NCBI RefSeq assembly: GCF_900116645.1
Contig: NZ_FPBO01000001.1
Coordinates: 1-64,000 of the forward strand
DNA: 64,000 nucleotides
Reading direction: 5' to 3'
Origin: Pseudoduganella namucuonensis
GTDB lineage: Bacteria; Pseudomonadota; Gammaproteobacteria; Burkholderiales; Burkholderiaceae_D
The notes under the pieces: model-generated
What the model was told of the DNA's origin: nothing
The model's input: only the letters and a program-made list of their open reading frames with translations
The model's database searches: none
Position numbers and translations under genes: made by a program
In this document: one piece after another, positions 47,592 to 56,592 of the stretch
Layout: each line of letters opens with the position of its first letter
How positions within the stretch are numbered: position 1 is the first letter of the stretch

Positions 47592-48707
47592 ATGCCTATC
47601 AACGAGAGGCGCTCGCTGTGGCGCCGGATGAAACCGTACCTGATGGTGTTCGACCCGCCGCTGATGATCATCATCACGCTGCTGCTCGGCACCAGCCTGG
47701 TCACGCTGGTCTCGGCCAGCATGGGCATACCGGGCAAGATGGAGGACCAGGTGCGCAATATCTGCATGTCCTTCATGATGATGTGGATCGTGGCCAACGT
47801 GTCGCCGCAAATGATGATGCGCATCGCGCTGCCGGCCTACGTGATGACGGTGGCGCTGCTGGTGGCGGTGGCCCTGGTGGGCACCATCAAGCTGGGCGCG
47901 CGCCGCTGGCTGCACATCGGCGTGGTCGACATCCAGCCCTCCGAGTTCGCCAAGATCGCCGTGCCGCTGATGCTGGCGTGGTTCTTCCAGCAGCGCCAGG
48001 GTTCGCTGCGCTGGCCCTCCTACGCGATCGGCGCGGCGCTGCTGCTGGTGCCGGTGTTCCTGATCGCGCGCCAGCCCGACCTGGGCACGGCGCTGCTGGT
48101 GGTGATGGCGGGATTCTGCGTGATCTTCCTGGCCGGGCTGTCCTGGAAGGCGATCTTCGCGCTGGCGGTGGCCGCCGCCGCGAGCATGCCGGTGGCCTGG
48201 TCGATGATGCACGACTACCAGCGCGAGCGCATCATGACGCTGATCGACCCCACCACCGACCCGCTGGGCAAGGGCTTCCACATCATCCAGGCCACCATCG
48301 CCGTCGGCTCCGGCGGCTTGATGGGCAAGGGCTGGAAGGAGGGCACCCAGGCCCACCTGGAGTTCATCCCCGAACGCACCACCGACTTCATCTTCGCCGT
48401 GTATTCCGAGGAGTTCGGCCTGGTGGGCAACCTGTGCCTGATGCTGCTGTACCTGCTGCTGATCGGACGCGGCCTGATGATCGCCGCGAACGCGCCCAAC
48501 TTCTTCACCCGCCTGCTGGCCGGCGCCGTGACGATGATCTTCTTCACCTACGCCTTCGTGAACATGGGCATGGTGAGCGGCATCCTGCCGGTGGTGGGCG
48601 TGCCGCTGCCGTTCATGAGCTACGGTGGCACCGCGCTGCTGACGCTGGGACTGGCCTCGGGCATCCTGATGAGCGTGCAGCGCCACCGCAAGCTGGTGCA
48701 AACATGA
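47592..48707 (+). CDS. mrdB: rod shape-determining protein RodA (SEDS glycosyltransferase)
   Basis: A 371-residue polytopic membrane glycosyltransferase that polymerises peptidoglycan with PBP2. Family marks are WLHIGVVDIQPSEFAKIAVP, RQPDLGTALLVVMAGF, the catalytic-loop region EGTQAHLEFIPERTTDFIFA, and PLPFMSYGGTALLTLGLASG. It lies nine bases after mrdA and overlaps rlpA by four bases (ATGA). Confidence 0.96.
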   Translation: MPINERRSLWRRMKPYLMVFDPPLMIIITLLLGTSLVTLVSASMGIPGKMEDQVRNICMSFMMMWIVANVSPQMMMRIALPAYVMTVALLVAVALVGTIKLGARRWLHIGVVDIQPSEFAKIAVPLMLAWFFQQRQGSLRWPSYAIGAALLLVPVFLIARQPDLGTALLVVMAGFCVIFLAGLSWKAIFALAVAAAASMPVAWSMMHDYQRERIMTLIDPTTDPLGKGFHIIQATIAVGSGGLMGKGWKEGTQAHLEFIPERTTDFIFAVYSEEFGLVGNLCLMLLYLLLIGRGLMIAANAPNFFTRLLAGAVTMIFFTYAFVNMGMVSGILPVVGVPLPFMSYGGTALLTLGLASGILMSVQRHRKLVQT

Positions 48708-49891
48708 TGCGCCTGTCCTATTTCGCCATGCTGGCGGCGCTGCTGGCGCTGGCCGGCTGCGGCAACGCGCCGCAGCTGCCGTCGCCGGATGGCGCCCGGC
48801 CAGCCCCCGCGCCCACGCCATCCGGCAAGCCTCGCCAGGAGCCCGGCGTGCCGGTGCTGCCGCCCGCCGGTTCGGGACGCGGCGGCTATTACCAGGACGA
48901 CGGCCCGGGCGACAACCCGCCGCCCAACCTGATGCAGACGCCCGACGCGGAGGTGCGCAACGACCCGCCCATCCCGCGCTCCAACCGGCCCTACGTCGTC
49001 TTCGGAAAGACCTACACGCCGATCACGGACACGGACACGCCTTTCGTGCAGCGCGGGCTGGGAACCTGGTACGGCAAGAAGTTCCACGGCCAGCGCACCT
49101 CGTCCGGCGAACTGTATGACATGTACAAGATGACGGCCGCCCATCCCACGCTGCCGATTCCGTCGTACGCGCGGGTGACGAACCTGGACAACGGCAACCA
49201 GGTGGTGGTGCGCATCAACGACCGCGGGCCGTTCCACTCCACGCGCGTGATCGACGTCTCCTACACGGCGGCGCTGAAACTGGGCTTGCTGGGCAAGGGC
49301 AGCCACCAGCTGGAGGTGGAGCGCATCCTGCCGGCGGAGGCCGCGCGGCTGGCGGCCGGCGGCAAGCCGCGGACGAGCGCGGCGATTCCGCAGGGCGCGC
49401 CGCGGCAGGGCGTGCAAAAGATCATCCCGCCGGCCGTGGCCCCGGCGCCGCAGCGTCCCGTTGCGCACACGGCGGCGCTGCTGTATCCGCCGCCGCCGGC
49501 GAGCGCGCCCGATGCCGGCGCGCAGGCGGGCCCCATCATGGCCGCCCCGCTGATCGTGACGCCGGATCCGGCGCAGGCTGACGGCGGCGTCATGCTGGCC
49601 GGTGGCAGCGTCTCCGGCGCGTCCGCGGCGGCGATGCCGGCGGTCGGGACTCCTCCCGCCGCGCAAGGCGGTTTCTATCTGCAGCTGGGCGCGTATTCAC
49701 GCGCCGAGAACGCCGAATCCGCGCGCGCGAAAGTGGCGATGGAGACGTCCCTGTTCGGTCTGGAGGTGGTGCCGTCCGGCGCCGTGTTGCGCCTGTACAG
49801 CGGGCCGTATGCGACGCGGCAGGAAGCCGCGCAGGCGATGCAGGCCTTGCCTCCCGCCCTGGGTTTGAAGCCGCTGGTGATACAGCGCTGA
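48704..49891 (+). CDS. rlpA: RlpA family lytic transglycosylase lipoprotein with SPOR domain
   Basis: A 395-residue outer-membrane-type lipoprotein. The lipobox is LAGC (lipidated Cys near residue 18). A proline-rich linker precedes the double-psi beta-barrel domain: GLGTWYGKKFHGQRTSSGE, KMTAAHPTLPIPSYARVTN and NDRGPFHSTRVIDVS. A second low-complexity linker leads to a SPOR domain at the C-terminus (FYLQLGAYSRAENAESARAK), which binds glycan strands stripped of stem peptides. RlpA in Pseudomonas cleaves such strands at the septum. The ATG at 48704 overlaps the mrdB stop. The last gene of the mre operon; its stop lies in a long inverted repeat. Confidence 0.94.
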   Translation: MMRLSYFAMLAALLALAGCGNAPQLPSPDGARPAPAPTPSGKPRQEPGVPVLPPAGSGRGGYYQDDGPGDNPPPNLMQTPDAEVRNDPPIPRSNRPYVVFGKTYTPITDTDTPFVQRGLGTWYGKKFHGQRTSSGELYDMYKMTAAHPTLPIPSYARVTNLDNGNQVVVRINDRGPFHSTRVIDVSYTAALKLGLLGKGSHQLEVERILPAEAARLAAGGKPRTSAAIPQGAPRQGVQKIIPPAVAPAPQRPVAHTAALLYPPPPASAPDAGAQAGPIMAAPLIVTPDPAQADGGVMLAGGSVSGASAAAMPAVGTPPAAQGGFYLQLGAYSRAENAESARAKVAMETSLFGLEVVPSGAVLRLYSGPYATRQEAAQAMQALPPALGLKPLVIQR

Positions 49892-49997
49892 TAAACCAGC
49901 GGCAGAATCGGGGGACAGACCCGCGATCCGAGTCCCATGCTTTTGCGGCAGCTTGTGGCGCGGAGGGTCTGTCCCCGGTTGAGGCCGCTGGTTTTAT
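49891..49997. repeat. long inverted repeat spanning two convergent stop codons
   Basis: Left arm 49891-49923 and right arm 49964-49997 are imperfect reverse complements of about 34 bases: both contain CCAGCGGC and GGGGACAGACCC. The centre is about 40 bases. It overlaps the last base of rlpA and the stop of the convergent SPOR gene, so it may act as a two-way terminator. The GGGGACAGACCC block resembles that at 38947. Confidence 0.8.
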
Positions 49998-50686
49998 TTG
50001 CAGCCGCGGCTGACCTTGTCCTCGAAGCCGCCGCGTATCTTGTCCAGCTGCGCCTTCACCTCGGCGCTGATGCCGCGGAACTGGAAGGCCAGCTGTTTGC
50101 TGCCGCTCATGCGCGGCGCCACGCGGGCGCCATGCACGCCCTGTTTCTGCAGGCTGGCCAGCAGGTTCTGCGCCGCCGTCTCGCTCTTGAACACGCCCAG
50201 TGAAATCCCCCAGCGCTGGGTGGGATTGTCGGACATGACGAAGTAGTTGGTCACGCCCAGTTGGCGCAGTTCCGCCGTCTTCTTGTCCGCGCCTTCCTTG
50301 CCGCCCTGCGGCGGAATGTACACGATGTAGCTCGAAATCTCCGTGCCCGGCATGTTGATGCGCGCCTGGCGGTCGCCCAGGTCCAGCTTGGCCAGCTGCG
50401 TCTCAAACCTGCGCGCCTCCGGCAGCAGGAAATTGCCGATCTCCAGGCAGGCGATGGTCTCCGGCTTTTTCTCCACGGCCGCCGGCGCCGGCGCGGGCGC
50501 CGCCAGCGCGGCCATCGCGGCGTTGGCCTTGGCCGGCGCGATGATGAACAGCTTGTTGGCGTTCAGCTGATTCGCCAGCCGCGCCGGTTCGCGCTCGTTG
50601 CCGCTGAAATGGCCGAGATAGCCCTGCCCATACGCGTACAGCGCACCATTCACGGCAAGCAGGGACCAGAAGATAAATTTCAGCAC
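49994..50686 (-). CDS. SPOR-domain protein, membrane-anchored
   Basis: A 230-residue protein with an N-terminal membrane anchor (FIFWSLLAVNGALYAYG), an Ala/Pro linker (residues 55-72) and a C-terminal domain that looks like a SPOR fold (SSYIVYIPPQGGKEGADKK and WGISLGVFKSETAAQNLLAS). Such proteins bind septal peptidoglycan. Its start overlaps the coaX stop by seven bases, so it is last in a minus-strand operon (birA-coaX-SPOR). It ends convergent to rlpA, itself a SPOR protein. Confidence 0.82.
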   Translation of the reverse strand: MLKFIFWSLLAVNGALYAYGQGYLGHFSGNEREPARLANQLNANKLFIIAPAKANAAMAALAAPAPAPAAVEKKPETIACLEIGNFLLPEARRFETQLAKLDLGDRQARINMPGTEISSYIVYIPPQGGKEGADKKTAELRQLGVTNYFVMSDNPTQRWGISLGVFKSETAAQNLLASLQKQGVHGARVAPRMSGSKQLAFQFRGISAEVKAQLDKIRGGFEDKVSRGCK

Positions 50687-51486
50687 GGGCGATCCAGATC
50701 AGCGCCGCCATGGTCGGGATGAACCACGGCGGCATGCAAACCAATAAGCACGATATTATCCACCAATTGATGCGGCACGCGCGCCGTCAGGGCGGGGGAA
50801 ATGTACTGCGCGGCGCCGCCGGAGATCAAACAGTCCTCGGCCTGGTGCAGCATGCACGCGTGTTCGATGGCGCCCGCCTGGGCCGCCAGCAGGCCGCTGA
50901 GGATGGCGTCGTCGGTGTTGTCGGCGAAGCCGGACGGCAGCGGGCCGCCCTGCGCGATCTGCGGCAGCTGCGCCGTGTTGCGCGCCAGCGAGGTGGCCAT
51001 CAGGCCCAGGCCGGGCAGTATCATCCCGCCGAGGAAGACGCCGTCCGCCGTCACCGCGTCGATGGTGGTGGCGGTGCCGCAGTTGGCCACGATGATGGCG
51101 CGGCCCGGCGCCAGCGCGTGCGCGCCGATGGCGGCGGCGAAACGGTCGCAGCCCAGCTGGCCGGGATTGCGGTAGCCGTTCTTCACGCCGGCCCGTTCGG
51201 GTATGGAGGCGAACCACTCGATGGCCTCCGCGTTTCCGGCGGCGGCCAGCATGCGTTCCAGCTGCTCGCGGACCGCGGCGCCGGCCACGTTGGCGGCCAG
51301 CACGCGCGTGACGGCGCCATGGCCTTGCGCCGCGTGCGTGGTGAACGCGGCGCGCCACGCGTCCGCCAGCTGCGCGGCGTCGGCGTGCATCACGGCGCCG
51401 TAGTCCAGCCATTGGCCCGGCTTGGAGGCGTCGGCCGCCAGCGCCCATTTGATGCGGGTGTTGCCCGCGTCGATCAGCAGCATCAT
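50680..51486 (-). CDS. coaX: type III pantothenate kinase
   Basis: A 268-residue enzyme for the first step of coenzyme A synthesis. The phosphate-binding DAGNTRIKWAL is at the N-terminus, and the family motifs GQLGCDRFAAAIGA and VANCGTATTIDAVTADGVF follow, with GGMILPGLGLMATSLARNTA. CoaX binds pantothenate by a different fold from CoaA. Its ATG overlaps the birA stop by four bases, so it is coupled. Confidence 0.96.
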   Translation of the reverse strand: MMLLIDAGNTRIKWALAADASKPGQWLDYGAVMHADAAQLADAWRAAFTTHAAQGHGAVTRVLAANVAGAAVREQLERMLAAAGNAEAIEWFASIPERAGVKNGYRNPGQLGCDRFAAAIGAHALAPGRAIIVANCGTATTIDAVTADGVFLGGMILPGLGLMATSLARNTAQLPQIAQGGPLPSGFADNTDDAILSGLLAAQAGAIEHACMLHQAEDCLISGGAAQYISPALTARVPHQLVDNIVLIGLHAAVVHPDHGGADLDRPC

Positions 51487-52289
51487 GGCGCCAGCCTCAG
51501 CGACACGTCGCCGGACAGCACCGGCACGCGGCCGGCGTCGGTGTCGAGCAGCAGGCGGCCCAGTTCATCCACGCCGGCCGCGCGGCCCTCGTGCAGCACC
51601 TGGCCGCGGTCGATGATGGTGACTTGCTGGCCGCGCCAGGCCTGCAGCGCGTTCCAGCGTTCGGTGAAGGCGGCGAAGCCGGTGTCGTCGAATTCGGCCA
51701 GCGTGGCGGACAGGCGGTTCAGCAGCGCGGCCATCAACTGGTTGCGGTCCATCTGCGCCAGCCACGGCGCGGAGGCGACCTCGCGGCCGATGTCGGCCTC
51801 CAGCCGGTCCGGCATCAGCAGGTTGACGCCGGCGCCGATCACGGCCCAGATCTCGCCGTTCGGCGCGTTCTGCGTCTCGACCAGGATGCCGGCCAGCTTG
51901 GCGCCGTCCTTCAGCAGGTCGTTCGGCCATTTCAGCAGCACCGGCACGCCCAGCGCGGCGATGGCCTCGGCCAGGGCCACGCCCACCGCGAGCGGCAGGC
52001 CGACCAGATTTTGCAGCGGCCCCTTGAAGCGCCAGGCCAGCGAGAAGGTGAGCGTGGCGCCCGGCGCGGACAGCCAGGCGCGCCCGGCGCGGCCCTTGCC
52101 GGCGGTCTGGTTTTCGGCGATCAGCAGCACCGGCGCGGACAGCGCGGCGGCGTGGACGCGTTGCAGCAGGTCCGCGTTGGTGGAGCCGGTTTCGGCGACC
52201 ACTTCCAGCGCCACATGGGAGGCGCACTCCGCCACGTGGGGGGCGATGGCGGCCGGGCTTAATTGGTGGATGGTGTGTGGCTGGCTCAT
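51483..52289 (-). CDS. birA: biotin--[acetyl-CoA-carboxylase] ligase
   Basis: A 268-residue ligase that attaches biotin to the carboxylase carrier protein. Conserved parts are ETGSTNADLLQRV, the biotinyl-AMP loop region QTAGKGRAGRAWLSAPG, LLKWPNDLLKDGAKLAGILV and VIGAGVNLLMPD, with a C-terminal SH3-like domain. It lacks the N-terminal DNA-binding domain of the E. coli protein, so it is not a repressor. The start at 52289 was chosen since MSQPHTIHQLSP follows the SDR stop with ATGA overlap; longer frames run into the SDR gene. Confidence 0.94.
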   Translation of the reverse strand: MSQPHTIHQLSPAAIAPHVAECASHVALEVVAETGSTNADLLQRVHAAALSAPVLLIAENQTAGKGRAGRAWLSAPGATLTFSLAWRFKGPLQNLVGLPLAVGVALAEAIAALGVPVLLKWPNDLLKDGAKLAGILVETQNAPNGEIWAVIGAGVNLLMPDRLEADIGREVASAPWLAQMDRNQLMAALLNRLSATLAEFDDTGFAAFTERWNALQAWRGQQVTIIDRGQVLHEGRAAGVDELGRLLLDTDAGRVPVLSGDVSLRLAP

Positions 52290-53065
52290 CGTGCGTTCTT
52301 GCGCGGCTTGTGCGGCGCCTTGGCGAAGGCGAAATCGTAGACCGCGTTCGGCAGCAGGCGCAGGGCCTTGGCCACCACGCCCATCTGCCATGGGATGACC
52401 GAGTAGCTCGTGCCGCGCTCGATGGTGCGCATCGCGGCGGCGGCGAACTTCTCGGGCGCCATCAGGAAAGGCATGGCGTAGGGATTGTGCCTGGTCATGG
52501 GCGTGTCGATGTAGCCGGGGCAGATGGTCACCACGCCGATGCCGTGCGGCTTCATCTCGATCCGCAGCGATTCGCAGTAGCTGATGACGGCCGCCTTGGA
52601 TGCGCTGTAGCCGCCTCCGCCGGGCAGGCCGCGTATGCCCGCCACGCTGCCGATGCCCACCAGCCGCGCCGGCGTGCGCTGCGCCTTCATCGCGCCGATG
52701 AAGGGCGCGAAGGTGGCGAAGGTGGCGGTGACGTTGGTGGCCATGATGGATTCGAACACGGGCAGGTCTTCCGCGTGGTCGGTGAGGGTACCGTGCGAGA
52801 TGCCGGCGCTGGCGATCACCACGTCCACGCCGCCGGTGTATTCGATGTAGTCCATGGCGGCCGCGCGTATGCCCGCGTGGTCCAGCACATCGACCGCGTA
52901 GGCGCGGTGTTTTTCGGGGTTGGGCAGGGTGGCGATCAGCGCGTCCAGCGCGTCGCGGCGGCGTGACATCAAACCAAGGGTGGCGCCGTGCTGGGCGTAG
53001 CGCAAGGCGAGGGCGGCGCCGATACCGCTGGAGGCGCCCGTGATGAATACCCGTTTCAACGCCAT
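52286..53065 (-). CDS. short-chain dehydrogenase/reductase
   Basis: A 259-residue SDR enzyme. The NADP-type cofactor motif is TGASSGIGAALALRYAQHG, NAG-like ASAGISHG follows, the catalytic serine is in GIGSVAGIRGLPG and the YxxxK motif in YSASKAAVISY. Substrate unknown. It overlaps birA by four bases and lies seven bases downstream of dsbA. Confidence 0.9.
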   Translation of the reverse strand: MALKRVFITGASSGIGAALALRYAQHGATLGLMSRRRDALDALIATLPNPEKHRAYAVDVLDHAGIRAAAMDYIEYTGGVDVVIASAGISHGTLTDHAEDLPVFESIMATNVTATFATFAPFIGAMKAQRTPARLVGIGSVAGIRGLPGGGGYSASKAAVISYCESLRIEMKPHGIGVVTICPGYIDTPMTRHNPYAMPFLMAPEKFAAAAMRTIERGTSYSVIPWQMGVVAKALRLLPNAVYDFAFAKAPHKPRKNAR

Positions 53066-53072
53066 GCCGGGT

Positions 53073-53744
53073 TTATTTCTTTTCCGCTTTGGCTTTGGCG
53101 ACCAGATGGTCCATCACCTGCAGCGAGGCCGCGTGCAGGTCCACTTCCGTCGTATCCGCCGGCAGGCTCTGGCTGACCTGGTAGGCCGAGGTCTGATAGC
53201 GGCCATCGACGATCAGCATGGGCCAGGAATCGATCTTGTAATCGTTCATCATCTTCTCGGCGCGGGTCGCACGGGACTGGACCGCGAAGGAGCGGTAGGT
53301 GTCGATGAACTTCTGGCGGTCGATGCCGTTCTTCGCCACCCAGTCGAACACCTGCCCATCGCGCTCGAGCTTCTCGCGCTCCACGTGGATGGCTCGGAAC
53401 ACCTTGGTCTGGTACTTGTCCACCAGGCCCAGCGCCTCGAGCGTGAAGTACAGCTTTTGCTGCGGCTCGCCGCGCGGCACGTGCACGCGCTTGAACACGA
53501 TGTTGGCGCCTTGCTTCTTCACCCACGCGTCGATCATCGGCTCCAGCACGTTGCAGTGCGGGCACCAGTAGGCGAAGAACTCGATCACCTCGATCTTCTT
53601 GCCGGTGTCCGTGTTCTGCGCCGTCGGCAGCACCACGTAGTCGGTGCCCGCGACCGGGCTGGCCGGGGACGCCGAGGCGCCCGGCGCCATGAAGGCGCTG
53701 CCGCACAAGGCCAATACGCTCAGGATCCGCTTCACAATACGCAT
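53073..53744 (-). CDS. dsbA: thiol:disulfide interchange protein DsbA
   Basis: A 223-residue periplasmic oxidase that puts disulfides into secreted proteins. A signal peptide of about 25 residues ends in ASA. The active site CPHC is in EVIEFFAYWCPHCNVLEPM and the cis-proline in DSWPMLIVDGRYQ. The rest is the helical DsbA insert. The family form is that of betaproteobacterial DsbA. It lies 12 bases downstream of the second SPOR gene. Confidence 0.95.
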   Translation of the reverse strand: MRIVKRILSVLALCGSAFMAPGASASPASPVAGTDYVVLPTAQNTDTGKKIEVIEFFAYWCPHCNVLEPMIDAWVKKQGANIVFKRVHVPRGEPQQKLYFTLEALGLVDKYQTKVFRAIHVEREKLERDGQVFDWVAKNGIDRQKFIDTYRSFAVQSRATRAEKMMNDYKIDSWPMLIVDGRYQTSAYQVSQSLPADTTEVDLHAASLQVMDHLVAKAKAEKK

Positions 53745-53756
53745 GCTCGCTCCAGG

Positions 53757-54458
53757 TTATTTTTGGTTGCGCACGACGGCGACGTCGATGCCGTTTTCGG
53801 ACAGTTTGCTGCGTACCTTGTTCATCGTTTCCACCTGGGCGTAAGGCCCCATGCGCACGCGGTGCAGCACGCCGGTGTCGGTGGTGCGGTCGGACACGGT
53901 GGCCTCGAAGCCCAGCAGCGCCAGTTTGGCGCGGGTGTTTTCGGCGTCGGCCACTTCGCGGAAGGCGCCAGCCTGCAGATAATATACAAACTTCTCGTCG
54001 GCCGCCGAGGCCGGCGCCGCCGGAGCGGCGGCGGTGGCGGGAGCGGCCGCTGGCGCGGCGGCCGGAGCCTTGGTCTTGCCGGCCGCCTCGATCTTGTCCA
54101 CCACCTGCTGCAGTTCGTCCTTGGCGGGGGCCGGCTGGGGCGCGGGCGCCGCCGGTTGCGGCGCGGCCGGCGCGGCGGGGGCCGCCGGCTGGTGCTCGCG
54201 CGAGAAGTCGCGCGCCGCTTCGCGCGCGGCGTCCTTGTTGCCGTACATCGGCTTGTTAGGATCCGAGATCTGTCCCGCCGTCGGCTCGGCCGACTTGCCC
54301 ACCTTGCCAGACTTGTCGGTGAACGGCGTGGCGCCCTTGCTGATGACCAGTGCGACGACAACCGCGATAACCAGGCCGATGACCAGGCCGATGATGATGC
54401 CAACCAGCGTGTTGCCCTGTTGGCGCGCCGGTGGGGTAGGGCGGGAACGGAAACTCAT
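53757..54458 (-). CDS. SPOR-domain cell-division protein (FtsN-like topology)
   Basis: A 233-residue protein with a short cytosolic N-terminus, one membrane segment (TLVGIIIGLVIGLVIAVVVA), an Ala/Pro-rich periplasmic linker and a C-terminal SPOR domain (FVYYLQAGAFREVADAENTR and HRVRMGPYAQVETMNKVRSK). The layout is that of FtsN, but many short SPOR proteins share it. Its position directly after argS matches the common betaproteobacterial order argS-SPOR-dsbA. Confidence 0.9.
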   Translation of the reverse strand: MSFRSRPTPPARQQGNTLVGIIIGLVIGLVIAVVVALVISKGATPFTDKSGKVGKSAEPTAGQISDPNKPMYGNKDAAREAARDFSREHQPAAPAAPAAPQPAAPAPQPAPAKDELQQVVDKIEAAGKTKAPAAAPAAAPATAAAPAAPASAADEKFVYYLQAGAFREVADAENTRAKLALLGFEATVSDRTTDTGVLHRVRMGPYAQVETMNKVRSKLSENGIDVAVVRNQK

Positions 54459-54476
54459 TGTGCGTAGGATCCTCGA

Positions 54477-56186
54477 TTACATTTTGTTGGGAGCGGAGAC
54501 GCCGATCAGCGCCAGGCCGTTGCGCAGCACCTGGCGGGTGGCCACCATCAGCGCGATACGGGCCATCTTCAGCGCCTCGTCGTCCACCAGCACGCGCTCG
54601 GCGAAGTAGAAGCTGTGTAGCGCGGCGGCCAGGTCGCGCAGGTAGAAGGCCACCTGGTGCGGGCCGAGTTCGGCCTGGGCGCGGGCCAGCACTTCCGGAT
54701 ACGCGGCCAGCGCGGCCAGCAGCGTGGCCTCGCTCGGCGCGGTCAGCGGCGACAGGTCCACGCCGGCCAGCGAGGCCTCGTCGCCGGTCCACTGCTCCAG
54801 CATGCGGCAGATGCGCGCGTGGGCGTACTGCACGTAATAGACCGGGTTCTCGTCCGAGGTTTTCAGGGCGACGTCGACGTCGAACACGAATTCGGTGTCC
54901 GCCTTGCGGGAGATGAGGAAGAAGCGCACCGCGTCGCGGCCCTTGGCGATGTCGCCGCCGCCGGACCATTCGATCAGGTCGCGCACGGTGACGTAGGAGC
55001 CGGCGCGCTTGGAGATCTTCACTTCCGCGCCGTCCTTCATCACGGTGACCATCTTGTGCAGCACGTAGTCGGGGAAGCCCTGCGGCACGCCCATGCCCAC
55101 CGCCTGCAGGCCGGCGCGCACACGCGCGATGGTGCCGTGGTGGTCCGAGCCCTGCACGTTGATGGCCTGGGTGTAGCCGCGCTGGAACTTGACGATGTGG
55201 TAGGCCACGTCCGGCACGAAGTAGGTGTAGGTGCCGTCGGACTTGCGCATCACGCGGTCCTTGTCGTCGCCGTAGTCGGTGGTGCGCAGCCACAGCGCGC
55301 CGTCCTGCTCGTAGGTGGTGCCGGATTTGACCAGCGCCTCGACCGCGCCCTCGACCTTGCCGTCCGAGTACAGCGAGGACTCCAGGTAGTAATTGTCGAA
55401 TTTCACGCCGAAGGCCTGCAGGTCGATGTCCTGCTCGTTGCGCAGGTAGGTGACGGCGAAGGCGCGGATCGATTCGAAGTCGTTGGCGTCGCCGGAAGCG
55501 GTGGCCGGCGCGCCGTCGGAGGCGGACACGGTTTTCCTGGCCAGGAAGTCGTCGGCGATGTCCTGGATGTAGTCGCCGTTGTAGGCCGATTCGGGCCATT
55601 CGGCGTCGCCCGGCTTGAAGCCGCGCGCGCGCGCCTGGACCGAGGTGGCCAGGGTCTGGATCTGCACGCCGGCGTCGTTGTAATAGAACTCGCGGGTGAC
55701 CTGGTAGCCCTGGGAGCCGAACAGCGACGACAGCGCGTCGCCCAGCGCCGCCTGGCGGCCGTGGCCCACGTGCAGCGGGCCGGTCGGGTTGGCGGACACG
55801 AATTCGATGATGACGTTCTTGCCGGCGCCGGCGTCGCTGTTGCCGAATTGGGCGCCCTGCGCCAGCACGGTCTTGATCACGGCCTGCTTGGCGGCGGCGG
55901 TCACGCGCAGGTTGATGAAGCCGGGGCCGGCGATCTCGGCGCCCTCGACGATGTGCTTGCCGGCCGGGTTCTCCAGCAGCGCGGCGACGACCTTGGTGGC
56001 CAGCTCGCGCGGGTTCATCTTCAGCTGCTTGGCCAGCTGCATGGCGATATTGCAGGCCACGTCGCCGTGCGACGCGTCGCGCGGGCGCTCCAGCACGACA
56101 TTGGCGTTGACGCCGCTGCCTTCAAGGATGGGCGCCAGGGCGGCGTTGAACAGGGAGACGATCTCGGATTTTTGTTGGGCTAGCAT
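54477..56186 (-). CDS. argS: arginyl-tRNA synthetase
   Basis: A 569-residue class I synthetase. The HIGH-type motif is HVGHGRQA within [20 protein letters not shown]; the KMSK-like motif is [15 protein letters not shown]. The N-terminal additional domain ([20 protein letters not shown]) and C-terminal anticodon domain ending [13 protein letters not shown] are complete. The start at 56186 ([13 protein letters not shown]) fits the family; a frame extension upstream adds unrelated residues. It is first in the minus-strand operon argS-SPOR-dsbA-SDR-birA-coaX-SPOR. A promoter and hairpin are described separately. Confidence 0.96.
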   Translation of the reverse strand: MLAQQKSEIVSLFNAALAPILEGSGVNANVVLERPRDASHGDVACNIAMQLAKQLKMNPRELATKVVAALLENPAGKHIVEGAEIAGPGFINLRVTAAAKQAVIKTVLAQGAQFGNSDAGAGKNVIIEFVSANPTGPLHVGHGRQAALGDALSSLFGSQGYQVTREFYYNDAGVQIQTLATSVQARARGFKPGDAEWPESAYNGDYIQDIADDFLARKTVSASDGAPATASGDANDFESIRAFAVTYLRNEQDIDLQAFGVKFDNYYLESSLYSDGKVEGAVEALVKSGTTYEQDGALWLRTTDYGDDKDRVMRKSDGTYTYFVPDVAYHIVKFQRGYTQAINVQGSDHHGTIARVRAGLQAVGMGVPQGFPDYVLHKMVTVMKDGAEVKISKRAGSYVTVRDLIEWSGGGDIAKGRDAVRFFLISRKADTEFVFDVDVALKTSDENPVYYVQYAHARICRMLEQWTGDEASLAGVDLSPLTAPSEATLLAALAAYPEVLARAQAELGPHQVAFYLRDLAAALHSFYFAERVLVDDEALKMARIALMVATRQVLRNGLALIGVSAPNKM

Positions 56187-56246
56187 GACGTATGGGGCAA
56201 ATGTGGGCGGCGGGGCCGCGCGGTATCTATCTTCTGGAAGCAAAAC

Positions 56247-56267
56247 GGCCGGGCGGTCAGCCCGGCC
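56247..56267 (-). other. leader hairpin of argS
   Basis: Minus strand: GGCCGGGC, a five-base loop, GCCCGGCC, then GTTTTG. It starts only a few bases after the expected transcription start, so it could be a 5' stabilising stem or an attenuator-like structure. Confidence 0.5.
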
Positions 56268-56278
56268 AAACTGGGGTA

Positions 56279-56284
56279 ATTATA
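56279..56284 (-). promoter_or_regulatory. promoter -10 of argS
   Basis: A perfect TATAAT on the minus strand, 92 bases before the argS start. TTTCCT about 17 bases upstream of it is a weak -35. The transcript would begin near 56272. Confidence 0.6.
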
Positions 56285-56364
56285 CTGGTTTGGCCGGGGG
56301 AGGAAACCGACTGGTGGGCGGGGGGCGGACGTACAATGAACTATCTGGATGGGAGGGCTGGAAA

Positions 56365-56592
56365 ATGCTGACCTTGGACGATCTGAAAAGGGAACTGCGG
56401 GCGCGGCCGGCGGAGGAACGGGCTGAGCTCGCCGAGATGCTGCTGGCGTCGCTGGATGATCAGCAGGATGCGGATGTGGAGGCTGCCTGGGCGCAGGAAA
56501 TCGCGGCCCGGATTGGCACATATGAACGTGGCGAGGCCGAGGTTTTTGCTGCGGAAGACGTGTTTGCGGAAGCGCGCAGACTCGCAAAATGA
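56365..56592 (+). CDS. antitoxin (addiction module component)
   Basis: A 75-residue protein, MLTLDDLKRELRARPAEERA, of the addiction-module component type (putative RelE/ParE partners with the phrase LAEMLLASLDD and acidic C-terminus). It overlaps the toxin gene by ATGA, which is the usual coupling. TACAAT at 56332-56337 is a likely -10. The pair lies divergent to argS and just before the CRISPR-Cas operon. Confidence 0.85.
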   Translation: MLTLDDLKRELRARPAEERAELAEMLLASLDDQQDADVEAAWAQEIAARIGTYERGEAEVFAAEDVFAEARRLAK

